Assembly (NCBI GenBank): GCA_016271365.2 | Contig: CM028129.1 | Location: 457,760,501 to 457,824,500 of the forward strand | Direction of reading: 5' to 3' | Source of the DNA: Neoceratodus forsteri | Lineage: Eukaryota; Chordata; Ceratodontiformes; Ceratodontidae | Length of the DNA: 64,000 bases | Part shown: one piece after another, positions 43,529 to 53,394 of the stretch | How positions within the stretch are numbered: the first letter of the stretch is position 1 | Layout of the letters: every line of letters starts with the position of its first letter | Position numbers and translations under genes: made by a program | Notes under the pieces: generated by a model | The model's input: only the letters and a program-made list of their open reading frames with translations | Databases searched by the model: none | Told to the model about the DNA's origin: nothing

Positions 43529-44743
43529 AAATATCTAGTTTATTACTACAAGCTAATACAAAGGAGGTGGGGGCTACTCCTCCAAAACCTCCTGGTTACC
43601 AAACATTCAGTTATCCCCACTTCCCCCCTTTCCTCTGGGTGCACCCAGACCTGTCACAGTTAGTTGGTACCTCATGGTCCCTTAGACTGCAGACCTGCTG
43701 TTTACCATTGGGGCCATTACACACTCGCACAGATTCCAAGAAAAACAAAGATAAACTGGTGTAGAGGACGGTTCCCTCCTGTCCATCCTGGCAAAGAAAA
43801 CAATGGTCTCCCCTGAGCTGTAGCTTGGGGTACTTACAGTGCCTAGAGAGAGCGACAACCCCTGCAGTCCACAGCACGTCATCTCTCATGAAATGGATGT
43901 CATAGTTCTTCGCCTGCCTGGCCTTTCCAGCTTCACTCACAGGCCTTTGTATATGGCTTTCACTAGGCAGGCCTGTTTGTCCTTCTCTCCACGGTTCCTC
44001 TAATCTTTGCAATGGAGGGGGCACAGCAGTTCAACTCCCCCTGGTCCCTGGTGCCTTTTTAGTCTCCCCAGCTTCTCCCCTGACAGGAAGATCTGTCCCT
44101 GATGCATCAGCCTCCCAGACACTCCAGGCTGGAGGTTGCAGTACCTTCAGGCCAAACAGTCTGCCCCAGTACTTTAGAGCAACCAACCTGAGGGGCCCAC
44201 CTGCACAGCCCCAGTGGCTGTCTGGCTCCTTCCTGTTCCTTATGCTGGAAAGAGGGGAGAGGGGGGTGGAGAGGAATGCAGCCCCAAAGCCTTTGCCAGA
44301 CAAACCCACCAAAACAGCCCTCTGGTTTCCTTTGGGGGGTTTCTGGGATTCCCTTTCCTCCTGCTCCTCCACCCTGCTGTCCTCTCTCTCTCCCAAATTC
44401 TTTATTTCTCTCCCCCCAGCTCTGCCTTTCTCCAACCGTTTCTTCTTCCTGCCATGGGGGATGGATAGCAAAAGCCTCCCTGCCTGCAGGCAGTCTTCCT
44501 CCTCTCTTGCTTTTTGGAGGGGGGGAGAGGTAGAGCTGCCTTTTATTTTTGTAGGAACCTATAACAAGTAACATGCACTTTTCTAGCTAGACACCTGATT
44601 CCTAACTAGCACCAACAATAATCACAGTCACAGCTAGGCTTGCATCAGGTCCAGCCACATCAATGGACCAGGACCGAGTACCCCCAGGACAGTGGGAGCC
44701 CCCCGCCCACCTTACGTAAGCGCCGGGCTGAAGGGAGCTTACA

Positions 44744-44901
44744 TTTATTTCAAAAGAGATAAAATCAGTAGCACCCCCTGAGCGGGGAGGGTGGGTTCTA
44801 CTGAGTTTATCACTTTTGTAATAAACATTTATTTTATCATCTCCTAACAGTGGAGTAGAGTTTTTTGTTTTGTATCTAGTGACGGGCAGCTGCTTTGCTT
44901 G
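44744..44901. repeat. Right part of the foldback element split by the Gypsy insertion
   Basis: GATAAAATCAGTAG (44758-44771) pairs with CTACTGAGTTTATC (44798-44811) around a C/G-rich loop. Further out, 44820-44901 pairs with 29373-29443 on the far side of the Gypsy element. The continuous palindrome across the excised site shows the foldback element was present first. Confidence 0.85.
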
Positions 44902-45213
44902 TGACCAGCAGCCGCTTTGCTTGTTTTTGCCTGGAGGTTTTGTTTGTGGCTTCATACTTGAGTGGATCTTGAGCCACTCCTTTCTGTGATTTAAGCAATA
45001 AGACATGACTAGGGGTTTGATTAAGGACATGTATACACTTGGCACTGATTTTAATACATTTTTAAGAATTTTTTAGAACCTGATCCCTAGCATGTTGTCA
45101 GAGTATGCAGCACTGCCCTTTTACAACTGTGCTTGCCCGTTCAAGTTCCCAAGCATGACTACAACACCAGCATTGTGCATGCTGCAGTGCACGATGGGAT
45201 ACTCACCCGCACC
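44902..45213. other. Unassigned spacer with gcaataagacatga motif
   Basis: gctttgcttg occurs twice (44892, 44914). aagcaataagacatgac at 44989-45010 also begins the 152-bp palindrome at 47061 and may be a partial relative of it. No gene. Confidence 0.4.
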
Positions 45214-45850
45214 TGATCACCCACCTGACATTGACATCATATTCCCTGGTGTCCATTGTAACCACCTACCATCCCAATCCCCTGTATAGTCAATATAAAC
45301 ATTTCCTTGGTGGTCTAGTGACCCCCCATCCCTGATCCCCAATAAGCGATTTAACTTCTATTCTTTGGTGATCTAGTGCTCCCCAACCCCATCAGGTAGT
45401 GTCCCACCACCCCACTGCCCCCATCCTCAAGCCAAGCCAGTGACCAGCACAGCCCTCCTCTCTCCACCACAGCTGCCCACCAACTGAGCTGTCAATGAGC
45501 GGGTACTGACATTGATTGACACCACAGAGTGAGCTGTTATACCATGAGCATGTACTGTATACAGTATGTACTCATTGACAGCTCAGTCGGTGGCCAGCTG
45601 TGGTGGAGAAAGGAGGGCTGTGCTGGTCGCTGGCTTGGGTTCAGACTGAGGGGGGGTGGGGTGGTGGGACACTACATGCCAGGGTGGGAGGTGCACTAGA
45701 CCACCAAGGAATAGATGTTAATTCACTTACTGGGATTGAGGATAATCGGGGGTTCACTAGACCACCAGAGAAATGTTTATATTAACTATACAGAGGATCG
45801 GGATGGGGGTTACACTGGACACCGGGAATGTGATGTCAACATCAAGTTGG
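45214..45850. repeat. Large imperfect palindrome of about 640 bp
   Basis: The left arm (45214-45510) and right arm (about 45560-45850) are inverted copies, roughly 85 percent alike by eye. Examples: aaacatttccttggtggtct (left) with agaccaccagagaaatgttt (right); tgtatagtcaatataaac with gtttatattaactataca; gagctgtcaatgag with ctcattgacagctc. The centre contains tactgtatacagta, itself palindromic. No coding function is visible. Confidence 0.88.
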
Positions 45851-46270
45851 TGATTGGATGGGGGAGGTCCGTTAGCCACCAGGGAAGTCTTTTTACATAT
45901 TGGGTAAATGATAGGGTGGGAGGAGGGATGGCGAGCCACCAGGGAATATTTCTATTTGGGCAGGGCTTCGGGTGGGGGGACCACTGGGACCAGGAAAATG
46001 TTATATTTTTGATATTGGGCTGTGATTGGTGACTGGCAGGAAGGGGATCACTGGACCACCAGTGAATGTTTTTATTTATAATGGGCCTGATTGGAAGGGG
46101 TGGACCACTGGACCACCAGGGAATGTCTTTATATCAGGCCAATGACTAGTGAGGGGAGGACCCCAAGACCACTGGGGATTATCTATATTTTATATTGGGA
46201 TGGCAAACAGTGGTGGGGGGGACCACTGGCACCTGGGACTATGCTTGTTTTTTCTTGGCTGGTGATCAGT
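45700..46270 (+). repeat. Degenerate tandem repeat, unit about 55-67 bp
   Basis: The phrase gaccaccagggaatgtttttat, or a variant, recurs near 45759, 45818, 45874, 45935, 45988, 46055 and 46110, each followed by atattggg or a variant and a G-rich stretch. The array begins inside the right arm of the palindrome; the inverted left arm contains only about two units, so the array expanded on one side only or was lost on the other. Confidence 0.7.
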
Positions 46271-47060
46271 GTGAGGGGTACCACAGTATCTCCACCAACC
46301 ACTAAGGTTGTGGGGGATTAAAGCAAGGTCACAGTTGGCAGTAGTTGCTCCACACAAGGGGACCTGAATAAGGCCCTTGCACAGAGCAAATGCTTTGTGA
46401 ATGGGACAGTGACAATATGCAAGTTCCCTCCCCCTCATTAGCATTGCAGCCCCCTTCACACTTTGCCTTGGTGCAAACCCAGTTTCTGCACACAAACTGG
46501 GCCTTTGTGAATACCACCTCAGCACAAAATCTGGTTTGGATTGTGCAGAACCGGGTTTACGCTGGGCAAAGTTTTGTGAATCTGGCCCCTGATTTCAAAA
46601 ATAAAGTGTACACAGTGTACATTTGAATGTCTTCCTCATTGAGAAGGAGATGTTTAATAAAAAGTTCATCCATCAATTGTTTAAGAATGCTGGTACAGAA
46701 TTAGAATGCATCCTTCCATGTCATTCAGCTGTGCTGAAGAAATAGAATACAGACAGGAAGAATTCATTCACCATGGTGATCAGGCTGTGCGTGACAGTGT
46801 AGCAGAGATTAATGTAAGGCTATTGGAATGCTGACAATCAATCACAATGGAGAATTTCTGAGACCCTTTTTATAATTATTATTAATTGGAAACATAAACT
46901 AGTATGTTTTGTACATTTTGTGCACTATAATTAGAAATGTAGGTATGTGTACAGTGTATTTAATACCGCCAGCATATTGTTGTTTATGTTTGTTTTAAAT
47001 AGTCGTATATTTCCTTATTTGGGGTCCGTTGATAATGTTACTCTTTTCTGCCCAATATGT
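46271..47060. other. Unassigned; possible SINE-like segment
   Basis: In 46330-46610 the phrase ctttgtgaat recurs (46390, 46502, and ttttgtgaatctggcccctg at about 46570), with gcac/gcaaa-rich text, suggesting an internally repeated retroposon, but no tRNA boxes or target duplication were found. The rest is AT-rich. Confidence 0.35.
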
Positions 47061-47212
47061 AAGCAATAAGACATGATAGGTAGTGCATTACACTGTGATA
47101 ACTGCACTCCCAGAAGTGTTATAAGGCACAAAGCGGTAGGCCGAGTGCCATCTGCCCCTGGGAGTGCCATTATCACAGTGTAATGCACAACCTGGAATGT
47201 TTTATTGCGCTT
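47061..47212. repeat. 152-bp palindromic element
   Basis: Ends AAGCAATAAGACAT (47061-47074) and ATGTTTTATTGCGCTT (47197-47212) are near-complementary. Inside, GTGCATTACACTGTGATAA pairs with TTATCACAGTGTAATGCAC, and GCACTCCCAG with CTGGGAGTGC. Arms of about 55 bases surround a variable centre. Sequence differs from the palindrome family at 10057, 50063 and 50806. Likely a short foldback transposon. Confidence 0.9.
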
Positions 47213-47504
47213 TTAAAATGGCCTTTTATTTTTCTTAAATAGCTTCATTATTAAAAGAAGTATTTTAACATGAAATAATTGTAATTTATTTGTGATTTAA
47301 TCCTAAAGTAGTCCCTCCACCTTTAGTTTACTGCTTTGCTTTTGGACCCAATGGAGCCGCCATTTCTGTAGTTTTGTAGTTCACCTGCCCCCCCCCAGCA
47401 TATGATTGTTTAAATTAAAAGTCAGTAAGTCAGATGTATGCCTATAGATTATTGTAACTCTATTCAATGCCATTCCTGTCTCCAGTCACTGTGTAAGAAT
47501 TGTT
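47213..47504. other. Unassigned AT-rich spacer
   Basis: No element recognised. A C-run lies at about 47389-47397. Confidence 0.5.
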
Positions 47505-47870
47505 CCCATCACTTCTTAAACTAAGCATGCCAAGAGAGTGAGAGAATAAAAAGCTGGTGCAGCTCTGAGTATGAGAATTTGCCAACACTCACGTTGTATA
47601 GTAACCAGTGTCTGAATAAACCTTTTTTTGACATTTTTTCAAGTGCTACCAGCATTTCTTCTTACATATTCCTGTTCAGTGTGACTTGCTGAAGAGAGAG
47701 TTACAGCAGCTATGGCTACGACTGAGCTCCTATCACTCCTTAAACTAAGAATACAGAGAGAGTGAGAGAGAAAAAAGCAGCTGCACCTCTGAGTCTGTTA
47801 ACACTCACACTGTACAGTGACAAGAGTCTGAATAAAACTTTGTTTACATTTTTCCAAATCCTGCCAGCAT
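47505..47870 (+). repeat. Tandemly duplicated LTR-end-like segment
   Basis: cttcttaaactaagcatgcc and gtgtctgaataaacc in 47510-47640 are repeated as ctccttaaactaagaatac and gagtctgaataaaac in 47735-47845, offset about 230 bp. Each copy has gagagagtgagag(a)aaaaaagc, cagctctgagt, an AATAAA and a t-rich stretch ending ccagcat. This looks like the R/U5 part of an LTR in two tandem copies. No coding region accompanies it. Confidence 0.55.
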
Positions 47871-47906
47871 GTTAACTTGCATATTCTTGTGCAGTGTGAG
47901 ATGTTG

Positions 47907-47908
<2 letters not shown>

Positions 47909-47951
<43 letters not shown>
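47909..47951. repeat. (GA)n microsatellite
   Basis: About 21 GA units directly after the second LTR-like copy; open frames of arginine/glutamate or serine/leucine repeats here are artefacts. Confidence 0.95.
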
Positions 47952-47952
<1 letters not shown>

Positions 47953-49555
47953 CAGTGCGACGTTGAGGGAAGGCAGGCATTTTGCAGAATACAGAGTAAA
48001 AAAAATGGTTCTGTGGGTTCGAGCACAAAGTTGCTTTTTTATTTCATATACCCTAAGGGTAAAAAAGTGACTGGTATGTCTATTCTGTCACTCCGTGAGA
48101 CCAGGAATGAAGACGATTGCTGCTGTATAAGCAAACTGATGGCTGTTCAGGCGAGCTACAGCACAGCGCAATTAACAAGAAACACTAAGTACTGAAAGCA
48201 GGAATGTAATGGCTGCAAGAGAAGGTGTAAGTGTTACAATTATATTTCGGTACGTTTTAGTGAGTAATGAAGAACTGTTTTACTCACTTGCTCGATCGTA
48301 CCCACATTGATGAAAATGTTAGCAGGCTAATAATGGCAACCTCAACTTACTGAGACCTTCTAATTAGAATGTCAAAAAAATGAATTGCTGGGCATTAGAG
48401 TCTGTGGTGGCTTTCTTACTGGGTCTAGTTATTTATAATGCAATATTGTCCGATATTGCACTATAAATAACCAATCCGATTTCTACATTGTCCTCTGCCA
48501 TTTTATAATAATTTTTTATATACTTATGGGTTCCGGAACCCAGTGACATCAGTTGAGTGGAAGCCTAGTGTGAAGCTTTCCATCTACGGCTTCTGCATAA
48601 CGGACATCATCTAGTTCAGGAACTAATGACTAATTGAAAACTGAATATTGGGTATGAAAAAGGCAGCATTAACAAGAGTCCCTAAATAAAGGAAAATAGG
48701 ATTATTTCAAAACAAACGCATGAAACGGTACACCGTGGCTATTGAAAAGACTTCACACATGACTATATTTACAATTAAAAAAGGTTATGTTTGCCTTATG
48801 ATTTATAATAATACATTGCTAGTATGTTTTTTTCAGTGGTTTCTAAAAGCTGTCTTTAAAATACGCTAAGAACAACTTTTAGGAAAACGCTAAGAACAAC
48901 TTCAAATGTTCTGCACAACTCAGCTGTGAGCTCATTAGCAGTGCAGGGTCAGAAAGAAAGTGATTCAGTGTGGCAAACAAGAGTTCTGGTCTGAACTTTG
49001 GTTTCTTGTTCAACTGGACCTCACAACGCTGATCTAGAGAATTTCGTAAAGTGCTTAAAATCCAACATACTATAAAAAATAAAACAAATTAGAACACCAA
49101 ACTGAAAAACTCACTGGCTTACATACCTTGTGGCTGCTGTGACATTAATAAGGCATTGAGCTTCACTTTCACACCCACTGATATCACAGCACCAGTTGGT
49201 GTGTAAAATCAGATTATAATTAATGGCTTTGCCTTTTTCCCATAGGGAAACTGTGGCGTAATTTGCCGTTATAAAGGAGCATTTATAACAGCAAACACAT
49301 GCATGATTTCCCTCCGATCTGCGCATGCTCACACAACAGCGCTACCAGCCAGCAGTACCGCCGCCTGTAAGTTACCAACCGAACCGCCCAGAACAACTCG
49401 GCAGTAAGTCCTCTTCTTTTCTCCCCCATTATACCCTGCACAGAAAGACCTGAAGAAATCGGGAAAAAAAAAAAAAAACAATTTAAAATACAAAAATCTT
49501 GGCACCACAGTAAAAGGACTGACCTTGGCATACACTGGCAGGAGACACAGACCTC
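47952..49555. other. Mostly unassigned; contains a 42-bp hairpin
   Basis: TTATTTATAATGCAATATTG (48429-48448) pairs with CGATATTGCACTATAAATAA (48451-48470). aacgctaagaacaactt is duplicated at about 48862 and 48886. No gene or named repeat was recognised in the remaining 1.6 kb. Confidence 0.5.
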
Positions 49556-49613
49556 TTTATTCTATATAATTGCTGAGGCAAAAAAAGCAAACCCAGCAAT
49601 TATATAAAATAAA
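49556..49613. repeat. Hairpin, 20-bp arms
   Basis: TTTATTCTATATAATTGCTG (49556-49575) is the near-perfect complement of CAGCAATTATATAAAATAAA (49594-49613). The first half recurs as ctttattctatatatag at 49755. Confidence 0.85.
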
Positions 49614-49615
49614 AA

Positions 49616-49752
49616 ATGGGTCGGGGGTGTCAAACTCGATTTTTACACACACCCTCATTGTGGGATGCTTTTCACAACCCTCTGGCTTAGCCCTCAGGGT
49701 TTATGTAGCATCCACAACTAGTGTATGAAATCACATTACACACCCCGACCCA
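49616..49752. repeat. 137-bp imperfect palindrome
   Basis: Ends ATGGGTCGGGGGTGT and ACACCCCGACCCAT are complementary; inside, TTGTGGGATGCT pairs with AGCATCCACAA, and ACCCTCTGG/CCCTCAGGGT lie at the centre. Its outer sequence differs from the hypervariable palindrome family, but it sits immediately before family member B. Confidence 0.85.
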
Positions 49753-49836
49753 TACTTTATTCTATATATAGTGTATGGTGGAATGCGGCTGTGTATAGAA
49801 ATCCATACACCGCAAAAAATTGTTCTGCTGCAGTAG

Positions 49837-49890
49837 TGATGTCCTCACTAATGCAGAATGACTTTTCGTTCTGTGTTAGTGAGGACGTCA
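49837..49890. repeat. Small hairpin of element B
   Basis: TGATGTCCTCACTAATGCAGAA (49837-49858) pairs with TTCTGTGTTAGTGAGGACGTCA (49869-49890), 22-bp arms with about three mismatches and a 10-base loop. It takes the place of the GC-rich hairpin at 10346-10394 in insertion A. Confidence 0.88.
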
Positions 49891-50062
49891 TAATACAAGG
49901 GGCTACGGAGGCATCCTGATTCGTCCCTTGCTGTGTGAGAGGGGCGTGTGAGTGTGCTGGGCAGCGGCAGTTGTGAATCGACGGCTTCAGCAAAACCGAG
50001 TGAAAATATGGAAAAGTGAGTCTCTTTTTGTCTTTTTTTGGGCACCATACACTATAAAGAAC

Positions 50063-50218
50063 AGTATATGGTTACCCATACACTACAAGGCTATTCTTTC
50101 ACCTCGTAGATACAATGCCAACTTGGAGACCTCTCGAGCTTCACTCTTGAGGTCATCAGTCAGCATTGTGTCCACTCAGTGGGAGAATAGCCTTGTAGTG
50201 TATGGATAACCATATACT
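50063..50218. repeat. 156-bp palindrome, family member B
   Basis: Outer arms AGTATATGGTTACCCATACA and the complement of TGTATGGATAACCATATACT; middle ACTACAAGGCTATTCT pairs with AGAATAGCCTTGTAGT; core GACCTCTCGAGC-ttca-CTCTTGAGGTC. Same length and core as members A and C, different middle arms. Confidence 0.92.
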
Positions 50219-50222
50219 ATCC

Positions 50223-50805
50223 TATATGTAGTGTATGATGGAATGCTATTCTCACTCGTTTTTCACCCTACTAAATCTTTGTTCAGCCTCACAAGCAACA
50301 ATGACTGGAATGATGTACTGACCATATATGCAGAACAGCATTCCATTCATTTTCAATGGAAAGCTTGAGCTGCTCCTGAAAGCCCTCAGAACAAAAACCT
50401 CCACGCGTTAATAGCATTGAAATCTATTTCTAACACGGAAGATGATTGTGGCGCTTTTTTCAAAAACACTCACCGAGCAGGAGCAGTTCATTCTCGATGA
50501 TGAGAACCAGTTTAGAATTAAGTTTCTGCTTCCAGTTCATTTGTTTTCTCGCTAAACAAGATGTCTGTCTGCCATGTTTATTTATTTTTTTAAAACCCAC
50601 CCACACTAGAGCAACAACCAATGAGAGTGTGTGCTGCTAAGGTAGGGATGTCCAGTCCCTAGCAACCACCTAACTCAGCATGAACAAGCTGCACCTCCTG
50701 AAATAGGAAATGGGAGACAACAATTTCTTTCTCAACGAAAAAAATATTATTTAGAATTCCTAAAATACTACTGAAATAATCTGAGGGGCACCAAACACTA
50801 TAGAA
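50223..50805. other. Unassigned spacer between palindromes B and C
   Basis: Includes ggggcaccaaacactata at 50784-50801, which matches the flank of B. Short inverted words (ttctcgatgatgagaa, about 50491) occur, but no second clear hairpin. Confidence 0.5.
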
Positions 50806-50960
50806 AATACTAGATGGGCAACCCTATGCAGAACCAGTGTGTTCTGCCACCTCGGGGTATGATTCCCATAGACCTGTCAAGCTTCGCTGTCCAGGTCACA
50901 GAGAATCAAACCCCTCTGTGGCAGAACACACTGGTTCTTCATGGTTGCTCATCCAGTATT
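50806..50960. repeat. 155-bp palindrome, family member C
   Basis: Outer arms AATACTAGATGGGCAACC and the complement of GGTTGCTCATCCAGTATT; middle AGAACCAGTGTGTTCTGCCA pairs exactly with TGGCAGAACACACTGGTTCT; core GACCTGTCAAGC-ttc-GCTGTCCAGGTC. It is preceded by ggcaccaaacactatag as in B. Confidence 0.92.
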
Positions 50961-51309
50961 CTCTGTTCTTCACAGTTTAGCATTATTTATTGTCTGTGTC
51001 TTTACTGGTGGTTGGAATTCCATGACATGTGGCCTTGTGATGCCAACTCACCAACTGGGATTTTAGTAGAGCATGAGCCTTGTTTTTTCATGTGTTATTC
51101 CTTTCATAAGAGCATCACACAGTGAGATTACTGGGGCAGTGTAGCAGTCACAAATGCACTGTTTTCTTAGTTTAAACTTTGTGGGGCAGGAGGGACGTCA
51201 AAAACCCTCAGTATGACTTGTGCAGTGTTTTTGACACTATCCCGTAAATTGTGCATGAACGAGACCACTTTTAAAAGGTGATCTGTCAGTCACAACTGCT
51301 ACAAGTTAC
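50961..51309. other. Unassigned spacer
   Basis: A small inverted pair gtcaaaaac...gtttttgac spans about 51198-51234. Nothing else recognised. Confidence 0.5.
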
Positions 51310-51541
51310 ATCGAAACGTGGAATTTGTCAGTAGAAATGGACCACTTGGTCCACCTAGTCTGCTCAAATGTTTCATGCCTACTCTGTCTATTCACACCCT
51401 AACTGGTCTCCAGTGACTCTCCCTCCTCCCTGCCTGTTTTCTAATACACCTCTATGTCTATCCCATGCATGCGTGAAGCCCCCCACTGTTTTCACCTCCA
51501 CCACTTAGGCTGGCAGTCTGTTTTGGGTATCTACCGCCCTT

Positions 51542-53025
51542 TCAGTGAATAAATATTTCCTCACAGCTTTTAAACTCCTCTCTCTCCAACTTCATCACAT
51601 AACCCCCGGTCCTGGTGCTGTTTCTCATTTGAAAGAGACTCCCCTCCTGCACCCTGTTCAATCCTGTGAGGTACTTGTAGATTTCTATCATGTCACTGCT
51701 CACTTTCCTCTCTTCCAGGGTATACATCCTCAGATCTCTGAGTCTGTCTTCATAGGGCTTCTCATGCAACTCCTGTTGTCCACCTCTGGTCTGCCTTCAC
51801 CTTGTCTATGTCCTTTCTGAGGTGATGTCTTCAAAACTGGACACAGTACTCCAAGTGGGGGTCTCATCAGTAAGTAATACAGTGGCAGCACCACATCCCT
51901 CCTCCTGCTGGAGATACCCTTCCCTATGCACCCCAGTGTCCCACTAGCCTTAATCACTTCTTTGTCACACTGCCCTGCTACTTCGAGGTCATCAGATATA
52001 ACCCCCCAGTCCCTTTTCTGTCTAGTGTTGTTAGAACCTCCCCCATCCTATACTAAGCACCTGGATTCCTATTCCCTAGATCCATGATTTTGCACTCTTT
52101 GACCTAGAACCCCAACTGCCATGCTCTTACCTACTACTTGAGTTTCCCAAGATCTCTGCAGTTCTCTCTACCCACTCCTGAGTGTCAACCCTATTGCAGA
52201 TTTTGGTGTAGTCTGCAAAAAGGCATATCTTCCTTTTCAGTTCCTCAGCAATGTCACTTATGAAGACATTGATGAGGACCAGTCCCACTGCTGAGCCCTA
52301 TGGCACCCCACTGGTCACTCTTCTATCATTAGAGTGAGTGCTGTTTCCACCACCCTCTGTCTCCTACTCATTAACCATTTTCTAACCAAGTTCATTAGTT
52401 TGGATCCCACCACTAGGCTGCTCAAGTTCTTTATCAGCTTTCTGTAAGGTACAGTATCAAAAGTCCTGCTGAATCCAGATAGTCCATTCCACTGCCCTCC
52501 TGTGATCTATTTCCTTGGTCACCCAGTCAAAGACATATCAGATTCACTTGACAGAACCTCCCCATCCCCCATGAATCCATGCTGCCTGTGGTCTTGCAGC
52601 CCATTGGATTCCAGATACTGTACACTACCATTTAGTAGAGTTTCTATTAATTTCCCCACCACTGAAGTAAGACTGATTATTCTATAGTTGCTAGCCTCCT
52701 CCCTGCTACCGTTGTTATGCAGAGGGACTGCTTCAGTGCTTCTCCAGTCCTCTGGAACCACACCTGTTTCCAGTGAGCTGTTAAACAATGTTGATAGTGA
52801 TGCAGCTAGCACCTCCATGAGTTCATTTAGAACCATTGGGTGCATCCTGTCTGGTCCCATAGTTTCATCCACCTTCACAGGTGGTTGTCCATCTCCTTCC
52901 ACTGTGAAGACTGAGCAGAAGTAACTGTTAAGTATGACTGAATTTTCTTCTTCCTCTTCTGCACTGTCTCCCCCCCCACCCTCCTTATCCTCACTATCCC
53001 TCCCCTGACTGACCTCTTTTCTCAT
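51542..53025 (-). pseudogene. CR1 copy F, reverse transcriptase
   Basis: From N to C terminus on the minus strand: frame 52519-53025 has DETMGPDRMHPMVLNELME, VPLHNNGSREEASNYRIIS and GLQDHRQHGFMGDG. The palm at 52200-52500 is out of frame but shows equivalents of VPxGSVLGP and a damaged catalytic region near 52225. The C-terminal part lies in 51730-51957 and 51542-51769 (KPYEDRLRDLRMYTLEER, MIEIYKYLTGLNRVQEG). At least four frame changes. Confidence 0.82.
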
Positions 53026-53394
53026 GTGTATCTGTGGAAAGTCTTAACCTACTTAGTGAACCTTTTTGGAGATTCTTTCTTCTGTATGTGCCTTTGCTCA
53101 TCTCACCACCTTGCCTACTACACTCTGTTGTACTAGGTATACTTCCCTGTGATCCCCACTCAGTGTTTCCTTATACCTCAAGTATGCCACCCTTTTTATC
53201 AGCACAACCTTTGCAACTTCCTGAGAGAAACATAACAATTTCTTTTTCCTTCTGCTTTTATTCAATCCCTTCATGTAGAGGTTGGTTGCTTTAAATATAC
53301 TGTCCCTTATTTTTCCTCACAGTTCCTCCACCGCTCCATAGCAACCCTCCCATGAGGCAGTTTCTGACAGAATCCCCCATGTCTTTAAAATCCA

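Larger units (their letters stand above)
29444..44743 (-). mobile_element. Full-length Ty3/Gypsy LTR retrotransposon, minus strand, with nested LINE
   Basis: Two LTR copies (29444-30940 and 37076-37381 plus 43529-44743) flank a minus-strand interior in the order gag, protease, RT, RNase H, integrase, the standard Ty3/Gypsy order and the opposite of the element at 1-4648. Ends are TGTAAC...CTTACA with TTTA at 29440-29443 and 44744-44747 as a 4-bp target duplication. A 6.1-kb LINE sits in the 5' (right-hand) LTR. Without it the element would be about 9.1 kb. Coding regions have multiple frameshifts and altered catalytic residues. Confidence 0.92.
37076..44743 (-). repeat. 5' LTR of the minus-strand Gypsy element, interrupted
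   Basis: LTR sequence runs 37076-37381 and resumes at 43529-44743; together about 1.5 kb, matching 29444-30940 in order. The interruption is the LINE at 37382-43528, flanked by a 17-bp near-identical duplication (aaatatc-c/t-agtttatta at 37365-37381 and 43529-43545). Internal sequence next to the LTR on the minus strand begins agttgaggcaccac, which is not a standard TGG-type primer binding site. Confidence 0.9.
49790..50222 (+). mobile_element. Foldback element B, relative of the insertion at 10056
   Basis: Contains a small hairpin (49837-49890), a G-rich spacer, ggcaccatacactataaag (50041-50059) and the large palindrome at 50063-50218. The minus-strand reading of insertion A has the same order: small hairpin, spacer, cccatacactataaaag, large palindrome. 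Start boundary uncertain; flanks share tatagtgtatg-tggaatgc on both sides (about 49767 and 50229), perhaps a direct repeat of part of the element. Confidence 0.6.

Noticed and set aside
47798..48195. Arg-Glu or Ser-Leu repeat protein
   Set aside because: Translation of a (GA)n microsatellite.
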